64,000 nt of DNA, taken from contig JAEMBT020000001.1 of NCBI GenBank assembly GCA_018873245.2, forward strand, positions 8,582,220 through 8,646,219. Reading direction: 5' to 3'. The notes beneath the pieces are model-generated. The model was not told the DNA's origin. It did not search any database and saw only the letters and a program-made list of their open reading frames with translations. The position numbers and the translations under genes were made by a program. This document shows, one piece after another, positions 13,046-25,814 of this stretch. The DNA comes from Archegozetes longisetosus. Taxonomy: Eukaryota > Arthropoda > Arachnida > Sarcoptiformes > Trhypochthoniidae. How positions within the stretch are numbered: position 1 is the first letter of the stretch; each line of letters opens with the position of its first letter.

Positions 13046-15369
13046 ATGCTATCTTATAGACTTCTTATTATTGTTACTTTAAGCTCAATCGTTAAAGGTA
13101 CTATATTTTTATTATATTTAAATCACCTTGTTTATTTTTATTATTTAAATTACTCCCTTTATTGGTTTTGGTCTTTATTAATTTGATTTTAACTTTAGTA
13201 AGTTAAATAAATTCAAATTTTATAACTTCTAGAGAGACGTTAATCTTCCTGAAAATTATTTTTATCATACTTATGTGCTTCAACTTTTGTGAGAAACATA
13301 TTTTTATGTTTGTTTCTTCTCAAAGTTTTCTTTGATATCATATCAACCCTTTTAAGAATTACTCTTTGTTTTACTCTGGGCTTCAAATTTCCTAAATATT
13401 TGATATTCAGTTCTAACTTAAAAGTTCTGAAGCTATGATAAGCTATCCTGAAATGATAAGACTTGTGTTTTTGAAGAACAGAATTACAGTTTTAATTAAT
13501 ATATGCTTATCTAATCCAACTATTTATGAAACCTAACTCAGATTGAAAAGTTAAGCTTTATTTCAAGAGCTATTTTGGTGAAACTAGACTCAATTAAAAA
13601 AGATCAACTTTTTTTGACAATAAGATTAAATTAGAAAAATTTGATTTCTTTTGAAGTAATATCAAGTGATGCCATACCACAAGCTCCGGCATCAGCTCCG
13701 GCTTTGCCTAACATTCCCGGACTATCAGCAATCGTTGATGACCTGATGAAAGTTGTGGAAAAAGCAAAATCTCGTTGGGATGCTCTACAAAACGGATATG
13801 GATCGGGGTATGTGTTACGCAATAATTAGATCAGCAAGGTCCTGACTAAATAAACTGGGAATTGAGATCTTTTTTCGCCCATAGACTAACACTCGGAAAC
13901 TTACTGTTTCCTAATAGAAAAAGAGGCCCGTCAAGAGTTGATCAGCAAAATCAAATGTAAGTCTATTTTGAACCTGATTAAGTTGCTTAATTCAATAAAT
14001 CAACTTTTTTACAAGTATATGAAATATTAAAAAATTTGCATTACTTTTCTCATTGGCTTATATAAATATATTGATCAGACTTTCGCAATATCATTGCAAA
14101 GTTTTTTTTAACAGATATTTTGGTAATTAATGTTTAAATATTAAAAGATCTAAAGGTTTGTATTAATAAGGTTTGTTTGAGGGCTTTAAAAATTGGGTTT
14201 GGCTTGAGGAGAACTTACTTTCTGTAGTGTGTTTCGTATTTTATTTATCAAAAATTAGGAATACTATGTTTATCTCATTTATGCTAAAGAAATTCTAATT
14301 AAAGAGTAAAACTTTGCGAGACATAAATAGATAGTTCCGGATATGTTATAAAACAGAGATAAAGGTAGTTTCCAATTATGGACTACGGAACTTATTCAGT
14401 GATAGCATCTTAAATAATAGCAATGCTGAAAAAATCATTCTTTGTTACAAACTTAACTCGTGATCAATTTCTGCTTATCTCGACATATCATCTAGAGCCT
14501 CTTCATGTATTAATAATAAATTTCATAAAGAACTAACTATTATTCAATTTTTTGAGGTCGACTCCCAATCAGTTAGCTATTGATTCAATAATAGGATGAC
14601 CTGATGCAGACCTCTTGCAGCTCAATAAGAGCTGAATCATACTGTACTTGACCTCTACTTCTAGTAACGAGTTTTAGAAGGATAAATTGATATTAGTGGT
14701 GAACTCAAAATTTATGAGTTGATAACAAATATATTAATGATCATTGACCAGAACTAATTGATCCGTTAAACTGTCTTTGGTACATTCCTAATATACAGTT
14801 TTTAAAGTAATGGTTTGAAGTTTTATCATTTTGACCTAAACTCATAACTAGCTCATGAACTATTCTTATCTAAAAAGTTCACAATTTTTCAATTTCATTA
14901 AACTTTTCACATCTTGATCTAATCAATTTGAAAAAATTAGATTAAAGTGACTATTAAATAAAAACTTATTCAACTTTTAGGGGACAAAACAGTCCATTCC
15001 AGGCCTTATTGGAAAACGAAATAAATTCATTGTGAGTGAGACTATAAGAAAATTAATATGATTCTTAGATTGAAAAACTAATAAAATCATCAAATTTGCA
15101 GTACTTTTCCGCTTCCATATCAATTCCAAAATGAACAGTTAAGACGAAGCAGTCAAATAAATCCGGTGGCATCACCAATGGGTTCAGTATACATACCTAA
15201 AAACGCGGCGCCATCCATGAAACTAATCCACAGACCAGCAGCTCCTGTTTCAAACTGTCTGTACGGAAAAACTGGCACACTATGTCAAGACTTATCAAAT
15301 TTGCCATTGTCTGAAAATGCCAATGACTGGGAGGATCTGTTTGCAAATGTTCAGTTGACTGAATACTGA
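13046..15369 (+). CDS. Small secreted protein, five exons, family unknown
   Basis: Five exons join with consistent phases: 13046-13097, 13657-13807, 13918-13956, 14981-15031 and 15102-15369, giving 186 residues. The first exon codes for a signal peptide that starts MLSYRLLIIVTLSS and likely ends near VISSDA. The mature part begins with a Pro/Ala segment (IPQAPASAPALPNIPG), followed by a likely amphipathic helix (IVDDLMKVVEKAKSRW). It then runs through Gly/Ser- and Gln/Asn-rich linkers to a C-terminal part with two cysteines (NCLYGKTGTLC) and an acidic end. The start ATG is chosen because it gives a classic signal sequence and because every later junction keeps the frame. Introns include one of 559 bases and one of 1,024 bases. 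A poly(A) signal AATAAA follows the stop at about 15374. I do not recognise the family. Secretion, possibly as a lineage-specific salivary or cuticular protein, is inference. Confidence 0.72.
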
Positions 15370-18300
15370 GCAAATAAAAAGTTATTCCATTTTTATATTA
15401 AGATATTTGATATCTATTGTCATTAATTTATATTTTGTTTTTATTGCGCATTAATAAATAATACTCATTATTAAATATTTCAGTTTTTTTTTCTAACACA
15501 GTGTTTCAGAAATACATTTTCGAGTCAATCGATTTGTTACTAATTCTTTAGTAATTTATATTACGATAAATTTGAATTGAAATGTTCTGTAATTTCAATA
15601 AAATGTTATTCGAGTTTTAATGCTCTGATGAAATTTTGCAAAAGTTATTGCAATTTTTAAACAATTTCTACTCAAATTTGAGATATAATAAAAAAGATGT
15701 ATTTCTCAATTGAAAGTAAACTTTGATAATAAAGAATAGGAAAATGAAAACCATAAATAATGTTATCCCATTTTGTATTGTTGCTAAAAGTTAATAAAAG
15801 GCATACAAAACAAACCGAAACCATGACTAATGCATAGGAGAAATATTAATTATACAGTGAGCAAAAGAAAAACTAAGTTTACTTTGCAATGAAAGCCGCA
15901 AAAGTTGAATAATATAATCAACAGTGAAGCGAACGAAAACTTCCGCATTATATTCAATATTAAGATCAGGTGTTTATTTTCCTTCCTGTTCATCAAAAGC
16001 CTAATAACAAAGCAATTGTTAAACAATAATTCACTGAAGTTGTGATTTGCAGCTGTTTTTCACTCGTAATGCCATACCTTTTCTACTGACAGATAGCTAT
16101 AATGATTAATAAGAAATTGTTTTTTAGATAACTATTCCTGTATTATTATATTATTGTTATTGAGAACCAGATTTGGTCACACAGCCAATTCAAATTTGGG
16201 TCATGTCTTATACTATGTCAGGTCTGGAAAACTTGATGGACCACTTTTTGGACCACTTTTTGGACCACTTTTTGAAACCGGAGACTATCTGTATTGATGT
16301 TTTCGTTACTTACTATTGCATAGTTGTTTGTAATAAGAAATTAATGCCATTATACAGGTATTACTTCAGGTTTGTTTCGTGCAAATTTGGAACAAAACCT
16401 GACAATTTATTGCATTTAGTGATTGCTAGTTAGAAAAAATCTATTCGTAACAATGTCATAAGTGTTTGGTTAAGTTTATATTCAGGTAAATATTGAGTCT
16501 TTTTACATTTATGTTTACAGTTTCATATGTACTATAAATTTGATCTTTGTCATTTATGTTTCACATCTTATTGATTAAACTCTATTTTTACTGCAAAAGC
16601 TTTTTATTTTCATAACAATTGTGACTTTTGAAGTAGTTCTCACTAAAACATCTTATAATGTAATTATAAGTTTATTTGAAAAGATTCCTATTTAATCACA
16701 GTTTGCTTATAAATCACTGCTCAAAAGTATAATAAGTGTTTGATTGAAAATTAATTATACACTTCTGAAGAGAGATATGATAGAAATTTGTACAGCGAAT
16801 AGGAAAAGTTGGTCAATTGGCTGAACAAATGTAAGAACACTTCCTTTAAAATTGATTTGAATTCCATTTGTAACTCTTTGCCATTAGCTTCATATTGTTC
16901 TCAATTTGAAATATGGAAAATAATTTTACTTAAACACGCCTTATAAACAATTTTTATTCTTTATCTTAATGTTTAGTTCAGTACCAGATTTAAGTGCAAG
17001 TATGAAAAAAAAGTTTTATTTCATTCCAAGATTGAATACGAATTAAATGAAGACCAGGAAATCATTTTTCCATAAATGCAATTCTAATAACTTTTAAGCT
17101 TGGAGATATTGATCAATATATTTCTGGAAATCTCATATATCTAAAAATAGTTTTGAACTTTCTAAAACATTAATTACTTTCGTTAGAGTTGTGTGTTTTA
17201 ATTAAAAACACCATTTATCTGAATCAATCATCTGAAGTATTGTTTAAATTGAGTTAAGCTATAATATCCTATTAACAGATAGTGATGAGAAGATAGAAAG
17301 CCCTGACATTCAAAACAAGGAAATCAATCCTATCGTTTGATTTGACAACCTGTTTAATCACTAACCAAACATTGTATAATTAAAAAAAACAAATTACAGA
17401 CAATTTTTCTTCATTATAATTATTTTGAGAACAAAAACTTGTTCTGCATTTGTAAACTTTATAATTGATTCCTTAATCCTTAAGCAAAAAATGGTAAAAT
17501 CAATTATATTATTTGTTATTTATACCGTAAATTTAAACTTTTTTTTTGAATGCATGAGTTATAAAACTAATTTATTTAAAATGATTTTGGCTGCATTTGA
17601 CTCCTACTCACGATAAGCAATCTTGAAATTTATTATAAACTGGCGAAAATTTTATAATTTATTGGGACTCCTTAAGTAAAAATCATGCATTTCCTCATTC
17701 AATCAGAAGTTATCTTCCTTGTCATTCTTTGATTTTCTGAGAATATATAAATCATTTTAAAATCCATTATTCATGCGATTTACTTGAAACTGGACAATGA
17801 ATTTATGCAAATATGGGTTCAATTTGAATATAAATAATAAATTAGATACTGCTCGCTAAGTATTTTAAAAGTTTACTTATTTAAAAAAATGAAATATATA
17901 GTGAAAAATTGTGAATCTTATATGGGATAAAGTTACATAGGTATAACTTCCATTCATCATCACGTTTTGACTTATGGGAAATTATTAATAATTTCTAGTT
18001 AGATATGGCAATAGAACCAATTCATTAGTCAGAAAGTATTACATGATATGTTAATTTGAGAAGATTTTTGTTATTTCCTAATCAGCTCTTTCTTTAATTG
18101 GATAATTTACATGATATGTAATTTGTTTCTCAGAGAAACTTTCAGGAAATGCAGGCGACAGAAAATTTGAATAATTGTTTTCCGTATTCATTGTGTACTG
18201 TATGAGTGAAAAAAAAAGAAAATTCTAGTTAAAACAAATTATCAATCATTAAGTATAATTGAAATGATTAATGAATAATTATTGAATCTATCTTATAATG

Positions 18301-20136
18301 AATTCTTATTTTTAAGGTATTTTGTTTTAATCTCACTTCTAAATCATATACAATTAAGTATTAAGGAAGAAATTAATTAACAATATCAAGTTTTATTTCT
18401 ATCTTATCTCAATTTTATTCAATAAGATAGAAATTATTGAAAGCCTCCTATTCATCAAAATGAGTCCAAATTGAATAAGTATGTTCAAAGTGTTTTTGTC
18501 TCTGTTCTTATTGTAATATAACAGCTTTGCTTCACTTGAATATTTCACTATAAAAGTTTGGTTCATTTATCAATAGAGACAAAAGTTAAACTAAAATCTA
18601 TTAAGCACACCAATGCTCTCAATCTAATGGCATAGTTTTGTTAAGAAAATTTTGAATACTAGTTAAGACACTTTAGATTTTCAATCTGTTTCTGACCCTG
18701 ATTTTAATGTTCAATTCTCGGTCGAACTAGAGCTGACTTATGAAACAAGAACTTCTATAAGATTATCTCACTTTAAAACACATTAGAAGTACAGCATATA
18801 CAGTCAAATCTATACCTTTTCTAGCACAATATTACCTCAAATTGCATGAGTTGATTTCGAAACAGATAAACAATAGCATTATATTTAAGTGTTTCTGATG
18901 AGAAATTTTCAGACAATAACCTTAATGGTTGATAGTTTTGCGAAATAGTAGTCATTTTCTCCAGCATTTGTAGGGCTTAGACTGTATTAAAGTTGTTTTC
19001 CTAGCTATTATTATTAAACATGAAAACAACGGTAAATTTGAACTAGAAATGAACCGGTTTTAAGGACTTAATCTTCGTTAGCATTGCCTACAAAATGTTG
19101 TTTTGTTACTTTCACTTGAGAGAAAAAGTGAGGCCAGAGTTCAGTGTGATGTTCAGTTAGCAAAAGTGAAAGTGAAGAGCTGTTATAAACAGATAGAGGC
19201 AGAAAAGTTGAACATCTTTTCAGTCGAGAATAGAGTCTTGACAAATGCCACGTTAACTAAATATTTGGTCATCTTAAACAAGTATTCATTTTATTGAAGA
19301 ATGCTCCACTTCTTTCAATATTATATAAGTTTTCAACTTTAGATTCGCTAATATTTGACGCTCTCCGCTATTGTGACCATTGTTTAAGATTTGGCCTTTG
19401 TTGAAGACTCCTTTCAAGACTGACTCATTTGAAGCAGTGAAACACTGAACTCTTCCCTGTTTACAAATGATTGACTTAAACTAAACATGATTTTTACATA
19501 GCATAGATTTTAAGTTAGTATTAGTTTTGAGTACAAGCATTTTGATTGTTACTAAATATAAACTAGTTATAGTTATTAAACTTAGTGTCACCTGATTTGC
19601 ATGAATGAGTTACAACTAATAATAAAAGTTGTGAAAACTTTTTAACTTGTTTAGTGCTCAACAACTTACTGGTGAAGTAAATTAAGTGAACATTTTCGAA
19701 GACATCAACCAATAAGTGCATAAGGAATATGTAAATTGACACATAAGGAAGTGTTGGACTAACTTAGCTTTCAACTTTTTCTCTGACTTCTGCCAAATGG
19801 AGCATTCAAGTTATTATTACTTTGCCAAAACTCTTTCTTGTGATAATTGATATTCAAATTGAGAACTAATACAATACCTGATATTCAGACGAAGAACTAA
19901 TGTAACAATTGATACTCAGATTAAGGATTAATACAATAAGAACTTTTTATTTATTTCATAAATTATTCTTTTGTTTAGATATTTATAAATTTAGTTCAAG
20001 TTTTTCAGATCAATAGAAAAAATAAGTTTTTATACTTTTGACAACAATAGACAAAACTATTTGAAACATTCAAATCATTAGAAATCAGTATAGAAAAAGT
20101 TGTACAAAGCGTTTGAGTCACTGAGTGTTGTCGAAA
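15370..20136. other. AT-rich intergenic DNA
   Basis: About 4.8 kb between the secreted-protein gene and the CRAL-TRIO gene. A short exact tandem repeat lies at 16239-16274. Open frames at 16173, 17425 and 19103 are short and show no domain, splice context or codon signature that I trust. Nothing else is identified. Confidence 0.5.
16239..16274. repeat. 12-bp tandem repeat, three exact copies
   Basis: Three perfect head-to-tail copies of GACCACTTTTTG. In one frame this reads DHFL three times inside a short open frame at 16173-16433, which is probably not a gene. Confidence 0.9.
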
Positions 20137-22351
20137 ATGCCGACACCAAAGCCTATCGATCATTATTTTGACGAGGATTTTGTTCAACAAGTCAGAGATA
20201 AACTGTTAGAGAAAATACAACAAAACTGTGATCTTTACGAGAAGAAAGATGTCCATAAGTTATTAACTTGTGATTGGTTTGTTCGCCGATTTTTGGCCTG
20301 GAGACCTACCACTGTTGAAGGAGCCGTCAAATGTGTCCTCGAAGCCATGAAGTGGCGAAAAGATATTGGAATACATGAGTGGTAAGAATTCAGCTACTTC
20401 AGTTTCCTCGAAAACTTTGATTAGATTCTTCGAAAGAGCCTACGTTTATTTACCTTTAACTCCTTTGATGGGTTTCCGCTAGATCATAAGGCCGCTTAAA
20501 ACTTGTGCCCTGTACACAATTTTTCTAGCCATCATTATGCGTAAGCATAATTTCTGTTATGAGATGAATACTTTTTAGCTTGCATTAAAATAATATACAT
20601 TTTCAGATGAATTTAGTGTATTTTTAGATGACAGTTATAGAGTTGGAGTAAATAGAGTTTTTCTATTAAATAAGCCTTATCTGGCAATGAGAGAACAAGC
20701 CTTAGATTTATGTTGAGATCAATTTGAATTTAGAATAGTTTACTAGATTTCTCATTACTGATTAAATTCTTATAAAACATTTTATCATGAATGCGGAAAT
20801 CACTAATAAATAGTATGACAAACGCTGCTCTTACATTTCATAGACTTGATAAAAAAAAAGTTCAAATAAAATAATTTCTGTGCCACTTCTGGTTCTGACT
20901 TCATATCACACCAAAGTCAAAGAGATTCAAATCTTTGAACAATTTTTTTTGAAATTTAACTCGAAAGCAGTGAACATCCGAAATTTTGTCCTAATGCTTA
21001 ATTTCAAATTTAATTCAATACAAGATTTTGAACTTTTTCAAACGATACAAACTATGTAAGAGATAATAATTTCAATCATAATTCAAAGCAAAACTTTTCT
21101 AACATTTTGAGAGACAAAAGAGTGTAATAAAGAATATTTTGTTTGAATGGGAAACAGGTCCGACTCTTACTTTCCTCAGGAATTCTACCAAATGGCCGCC
21201 TGTTTTAGTTATTTGCCGGATAAGGAAGGCAACAATATTTTGATACTAAGGTTAAAATCTAATAGAAGAGATTCAATATTAAAGCCTGAGTTTGAAGAGT
21301 TGGGCCGAAAATATTTCATCCACATATGTGAAAAGATTGTCAGCGAGAATAGCCACCGAGGCTTCGCCATTATCTTCGACTGCCATCAGGCATCACTGTC
21401 TAATGTGGATCTAGATTTCGCAAGATTTATAATATCAACACTTTCCAACTATTTCGCAGGTAATTCGCTGCTAAAACTCACAGTAGCGTAGCTCTCAATT
21501 TACTGTTGCTCTGTGTATCTGAATTACGGAAGTCTTTAAAGAGGTCTTCTGGTGAATACAAGATTTTTATCTTTTTTGTAGCTTTAGATCTAAATTTTAT
21601 TGAGCCATATTTAAGATAATCTTGCAAACATTATCATTAAATAACGATATCTTGCATGTCAAGTCTGATTCCTCTTAAAATTGAAAAACTTGAATTTTCT
21701 TAATCTGATTATTTAATGAGTTTGCGTCAAAATAACATTAGATTTTGTTATTTAGGCATTCAAATAATTAATTGAAAACTATATTTGAACTAATATTCCA
21801 AAAATATTTCTGATTTTGATAGTCATTAAAAATATTTCTAAGAGATAAGGTTACTAAAAACTATCTAGCTATCACGTAAATTTCTAATTCTATAGTAATT
21901 ATGGTTCCGTCACTAACTCAAAGTTAGCTCTCAATTAAGCAAACCTCAAATAAAAACTGGATTTAGTTTAAAAAATGAATAACTTTTATTGATTACATTG
22001 TGGATTAAAATATAATGATTTATAGCAAGCTAATGAATTGAATTGATTTCATAATTAGGAGCCTTAGTCTACGTGTGTGTCTATGAGTTGCCATGGATTT
22101 TTAATCAGATCTGGAAACTGGTTCGTTCGTGGCTTGATTCTGAAGCTAAAAAATTAGTCCGCTTTGCCACCAAAAAAGATATCAGTAAACTGATTGCAAC
22201 CGAAAACTTACCAGACTATATGGGGGCAATGGGCTCAAAGACTATAAACTTGCGCCTAAAGGAGCCCCGAGCGTCGAGGAAGTCGTCAATCAGTTTGGGT
22301 TCAAGTGTGACAATCATAAGAAAAGAATTATCCAACACTTTCAACAAATGA
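20137..22351 (+). CDS. CRAL-TRIO (SEC14-like) domain protein, MOSPD2-like
   Basis: Three exons with matching phases: 20137-20381, 21158-21459 and 22059-22351 (introns of 776 and 599 bases), 279 residues. The N-terminal helical segment ends in FVRRFLAWRPTTVEGAV and LEAMKWRKDIG, the CRAL-TRIO N-terminal pattern. The lipid-binding core follows: YLPDKEGNNILILRLKSN, FAIIFDCHQASLSNVD, DFARFIISTLSNYFAGALVY, then YELPWIFNQIWKLVRSWL and LIATENLPDYMGA. The last segments align with MOSPD2 (motile sperm domain-containing protein 2), an ER-anchored lipid-transfer and contact-site protein. This product stops about 40 residues after the domain, so it lacks the MSP domain and tail anchor of MOSPD2. It would then be a soluble SEC14-like lipid binder. 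Start: the ATG at 20137, since the upstream in-frame codons contain no ATG. The ligand is unknown. Confidence 0.85.
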
Positions 22352-24865
22352 CTGATAATTAGAAGATTCTTATTAAACATATCAATCAAAAGTTTGAGTG
22401 ATTCATGAATTTGCGCAAATTTTTGTAACTTTCTTCATTCATATTTACTCTTTTGGATTATTTGATTTTAATGTTGGAGAAAAAGTTTTTTACATTACTT
22501 TTTTTACTGCTTGTATTTCTAATACCAGAATTGTAGTGATGTTGATCTTAAACTATTTGTATGTTTTAATATATGAATTGTGAACTATTTGTTTAATTGG
22601 AAACTGAGAGTTGCGAGTAATGTAGTCTTTCCTGTATAACATGTCTGATTAGTCCGCTGTATATCATATTAAATGAATTAATAAGGCTTAAAACAGAGGC
22701 GCCTTTACTATGAAAATTTATTGATAAAAATAGTCAATAATAACATTGTAGGTCATTAAGTTTTAAAGTTTAAAAAAATAAAAACTCTGATGAGTTATAT
22801 GTGAAGTATATATTTTAAACTCTCGGTTTCAAGTTAAGGTAATAGTAGTTAGTTATTATTTATTATAGTAAAAATTATTTTTCAATTTTTTCATATGTTA
22901 ACTTTTGTAACTTTAATTCAAGTTATTAAATGAAATAAAAAATAAATTCTATTTAAAACCTTTTATACTGACAGGGATTGTTGAAAATGACATTCTGGTT
23001 AGTTATCAAGGGATAACTGCAACTATCGATTACTTCAAGTTTAATAGTATTATCAAATAAGATTTCTGATAATCTAAACAAAATCAAACTAATAACCACG
23101 TTAAACACAAATTTGTCTTATTCTAAGAATTGAAAATTCATTAGCCGTACTTGAAATTGACAGAATTTTCATTTGACTGAACTTTGAACTTGTTTTCGCG
23201 TTATTTAAACTAATTGTGCGTTTTCTTTATCCTTTGGTGAGTATAATTTCATTTTATATAATTGATATCAGTAACTACATGTTCAAAGTTGAGCCTATCA
23301 AAAATAAATTCAATTAATACTGGAAAATAACATCTTAAGATATAATTGATTGTAAAGTGATTGCAGGTCAACTGTTTGATAAGTAGTAATGTAAAGATTA
23401 CTGAATAGTTTGAGAGTATCGATTGAACTGTTTCTTCAACTCCGTTATCATCCGCATATTTTGACATCCGCGAAAATATTTCGTGAGCGATACTACAATA
23501 TTTTCTTCTACCGTTTTATAGAAAGAGTCGATGATCTAAATTTACAATTTTGCTATATTTAACGTAATGCCTTGACTTTTTAGCACTTGTGTGCGAATCA
23601 CAACATATAAATGATAGGCCGGCAATACTCTAGTCCTTCATAGATGTTTGAGCAGAGATGCAAACTGCGAATACATTTTTGTATAAAGAGAACATATTTC
23701 AATATCTTTAAGCTTAACAAATTTTAAAGCAACTGAAATCAATGTTAGTACAAATTCATTGCGAATAGTTTGATAACAAATTTAGGATTTTAGCTTATCT
23801 GCAATTGTGATCAAATTGTAATTTATAGCTGGAAACACTTCAAATTAGATGTCTATCACTTTTTATTATAACAAAGACTGACTCATTGTCGGCCTCTAAT
23901 TTCAATCATTTTCAGATAGCATTAACATTGAACAACGAGTTTGTGAAGAAAGCATAACTTTAAATAAAATACTGTATAAGATTATCAATAAATTCAAATG
24001 ACAATCTTCAGTCACATGGATTAGATAACTACCTTAAGATAGATTTAAGTGCAATGCTTAACTCAATGCATTACTTTTTGAAGAATAGAAGCGCTCAGTT
24101 CAGTTGAGTCGAAGTATGTGCGATAAGTTTTGACAGCAAAATATGGATCAAAAACTTTGAATAATCAAAAACTGGTCCTTATCTAATGAAAGAATCGACA
24201 TATAACCTGAAAAAATGTATCATCAAATCGATAGATGTGTCAGAAATGATCATTAAATGAGAATGAAGAAGTAAAACAGTTGTTTTGACAAATAAAAATA
24301 GTTAACATTAAGATAAAAGTGGCTTAAGTTAAATAAATATATGTATTAACAATGAGTAGATTAGAAAATAATTAGAGTTTAAGAGAATCAGAACTGATAT
24401 CGAAACCTTATTTTCAGGCCAATTAATTATAAACTAACCTGTTTTTGGCCAGTCTATCAAATAGATTAAGCACGCAATCAAATCATTTTTCAGGCTATAC
24501 TTAAGTCTATTACTACTTTTGAAGATCTTCTTAAATAAGAAATCGTATAATTTTTAATTTAGATCAAATGTTTGTTTGGCTTCGGGCTCAACTTTAATGT
24601 CAAATTGTATACAAGTTATCATAAAAACAAAGTTACGTGAAGACAAACATCATTCATATTGAAAACTAAGTCTAATTTATATCGTGTCTCTTCAGAAGTG
24701 GCATTTTTAAGTTGTTTTAGTGCTCTACAATGCATCTAAACTTTTTTCGTACACTTTTGCATACTTTTGTATAACTTTTACCTCATTTAGTTAGCGAAAA
24801 TTTTTTCGAAATTTTGATTTGCAACAAAAAAGTGTTTAATTTGTCGCATCGAAAAAATTTGAACA
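22352..24865. other. AT-rich intergenic DNA
   Basis: The 3' region of the CRAL-TRIO gene and the upstream region of the next secreted-protein gene. A - strand open frame at 23249-23467 starts with MSKYADDNGVEETVQSILSN and could be a short exon ending at a GTAATC donor, but no partner exon was found. No repeats or RNA genes were seen. Confidence 0.45.
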
Positions 24866-25779
24866 ATGAATAAACTAAAAGAGATTAATGTGATTGTAAT
24901 AATAGTGATTACACTAATATTTTTGCCAACAACTTATTGTCAATATTCAGGGACATCAACACTTAATACAATAACTAATGGCATAAAAGCCATGTTTGGG
25001 TTCGATCATATTCTTAAAACTTATAGAAAGATAAGTTCGGGTTTCATTCCGTTTCCGTTGTTTGTGCCAATACTTCCAAAATCAAAATTCGTTGAACTAT
25101 TGAGAGGAAAGAGATATAAAACTGAAGATAAGTCTCTACAACTTTCAGGTATTGAAACATATATTTGTTAATTAATCTGTTCTAATATAAAGTTTGGGAA
25201 ACTTAACAAAAGTTATAAAAACTTGTCAAACTTTTTCTCTATTTCAACAAACTATTGGTGAAGAATCGAAACCATCTTCCTGTCAGCTAGATCCGATAGC
25301 AGTTCCACCACCGGCATCATTTATCCAAAAGCTTCGACCAACACTAACAAATCATAATTTTCAAAAACTCAACGAATATCCATTTTATAACATGAGGCCA
25401 ATAAAAATAAGTTCAGACTATCCTATTGTACTGACTAATTCTCTAACAGATCAGATACAAGAAGGTGTCAGACCTAATGGTTTGGATTTTAATGATTTGC
25501 CGAAGTAAGTAAATGTTTGAATAAGAAGTATTTTCTATTGATTAACTTAAATAACTTTTTCTTTGATATTAAAACTTAATGATTTAGTGGTGAAGAAAGT
25601 GATAGTTATTCAGAACGATATGAATCAGAAATAGGACAAGAATTGAAAAAGATACGATTGAACCACATTCTATTCCAACACCACTACAAGTCGTTCAGAA
25701 TTGGGATACCATTGACGACGAATTAAGAAGAATCGGTTATCAATTGGGAAAATTGGGTACAATTTTGCATAGGGATTAA
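24866..25779 (+). CDS. Secreted protein of unknown family, frame change in last exon
   Basis: Exon 1 is 24866-25148. It begins with a strong signal peptide (hydrophobic run VIVIIVITLIFLP, likely cut after TTYCQ). Exon 2 ends at 25504 at a GTAAGT donor. Its acceptor is uncertain: AG before 25213 or before 25264 both keep phase. Exon 3 starts at 25588 after TTTAG. The mature part is Pro/Ser-rich with a SFIQKLRPTLTNHNF segment and an acidic start to exon 3 (EESDSYSERYESE). In the spliced frame exon 3 stops at 25726. One frame over, the same exon reads a convincing tail, IPTPLQVVQNWDTID to LGTILHRD, with its stop at 25777-25779 and AATAAA 30 bases later. The two frames meet at the A5 run 25646-25650, so a one-base indel or a sequencing error there is likely. 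The family is not recognised. Confidence 0.6.
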
Positions 25780-25808
25780 ATTATCAAAAGTTTTTCACAA
25801 ATCGACTG

Positions 25809-25814
25809 AATAAA
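25809..25814 (+). promoter_or_regulatory. Poly(A) signal
   Basis: AATAAA 30 bases after the downstream stop at 25779. It supports the longer reading of the last exon of the secreted-protein gene. Confidence 0.5.

Noticed and set aside
16173-16433. Open frame with DHFL repeats
   Set aside because: Arises from three exact 12-bp repeats. No homology, signal peptide or splicing support.
23249-23467. - strand possible first exon (MSKYADDNGVEETVQ)
   Set aside because: No acceptor-flanked continuation could be found downstream on that strand.
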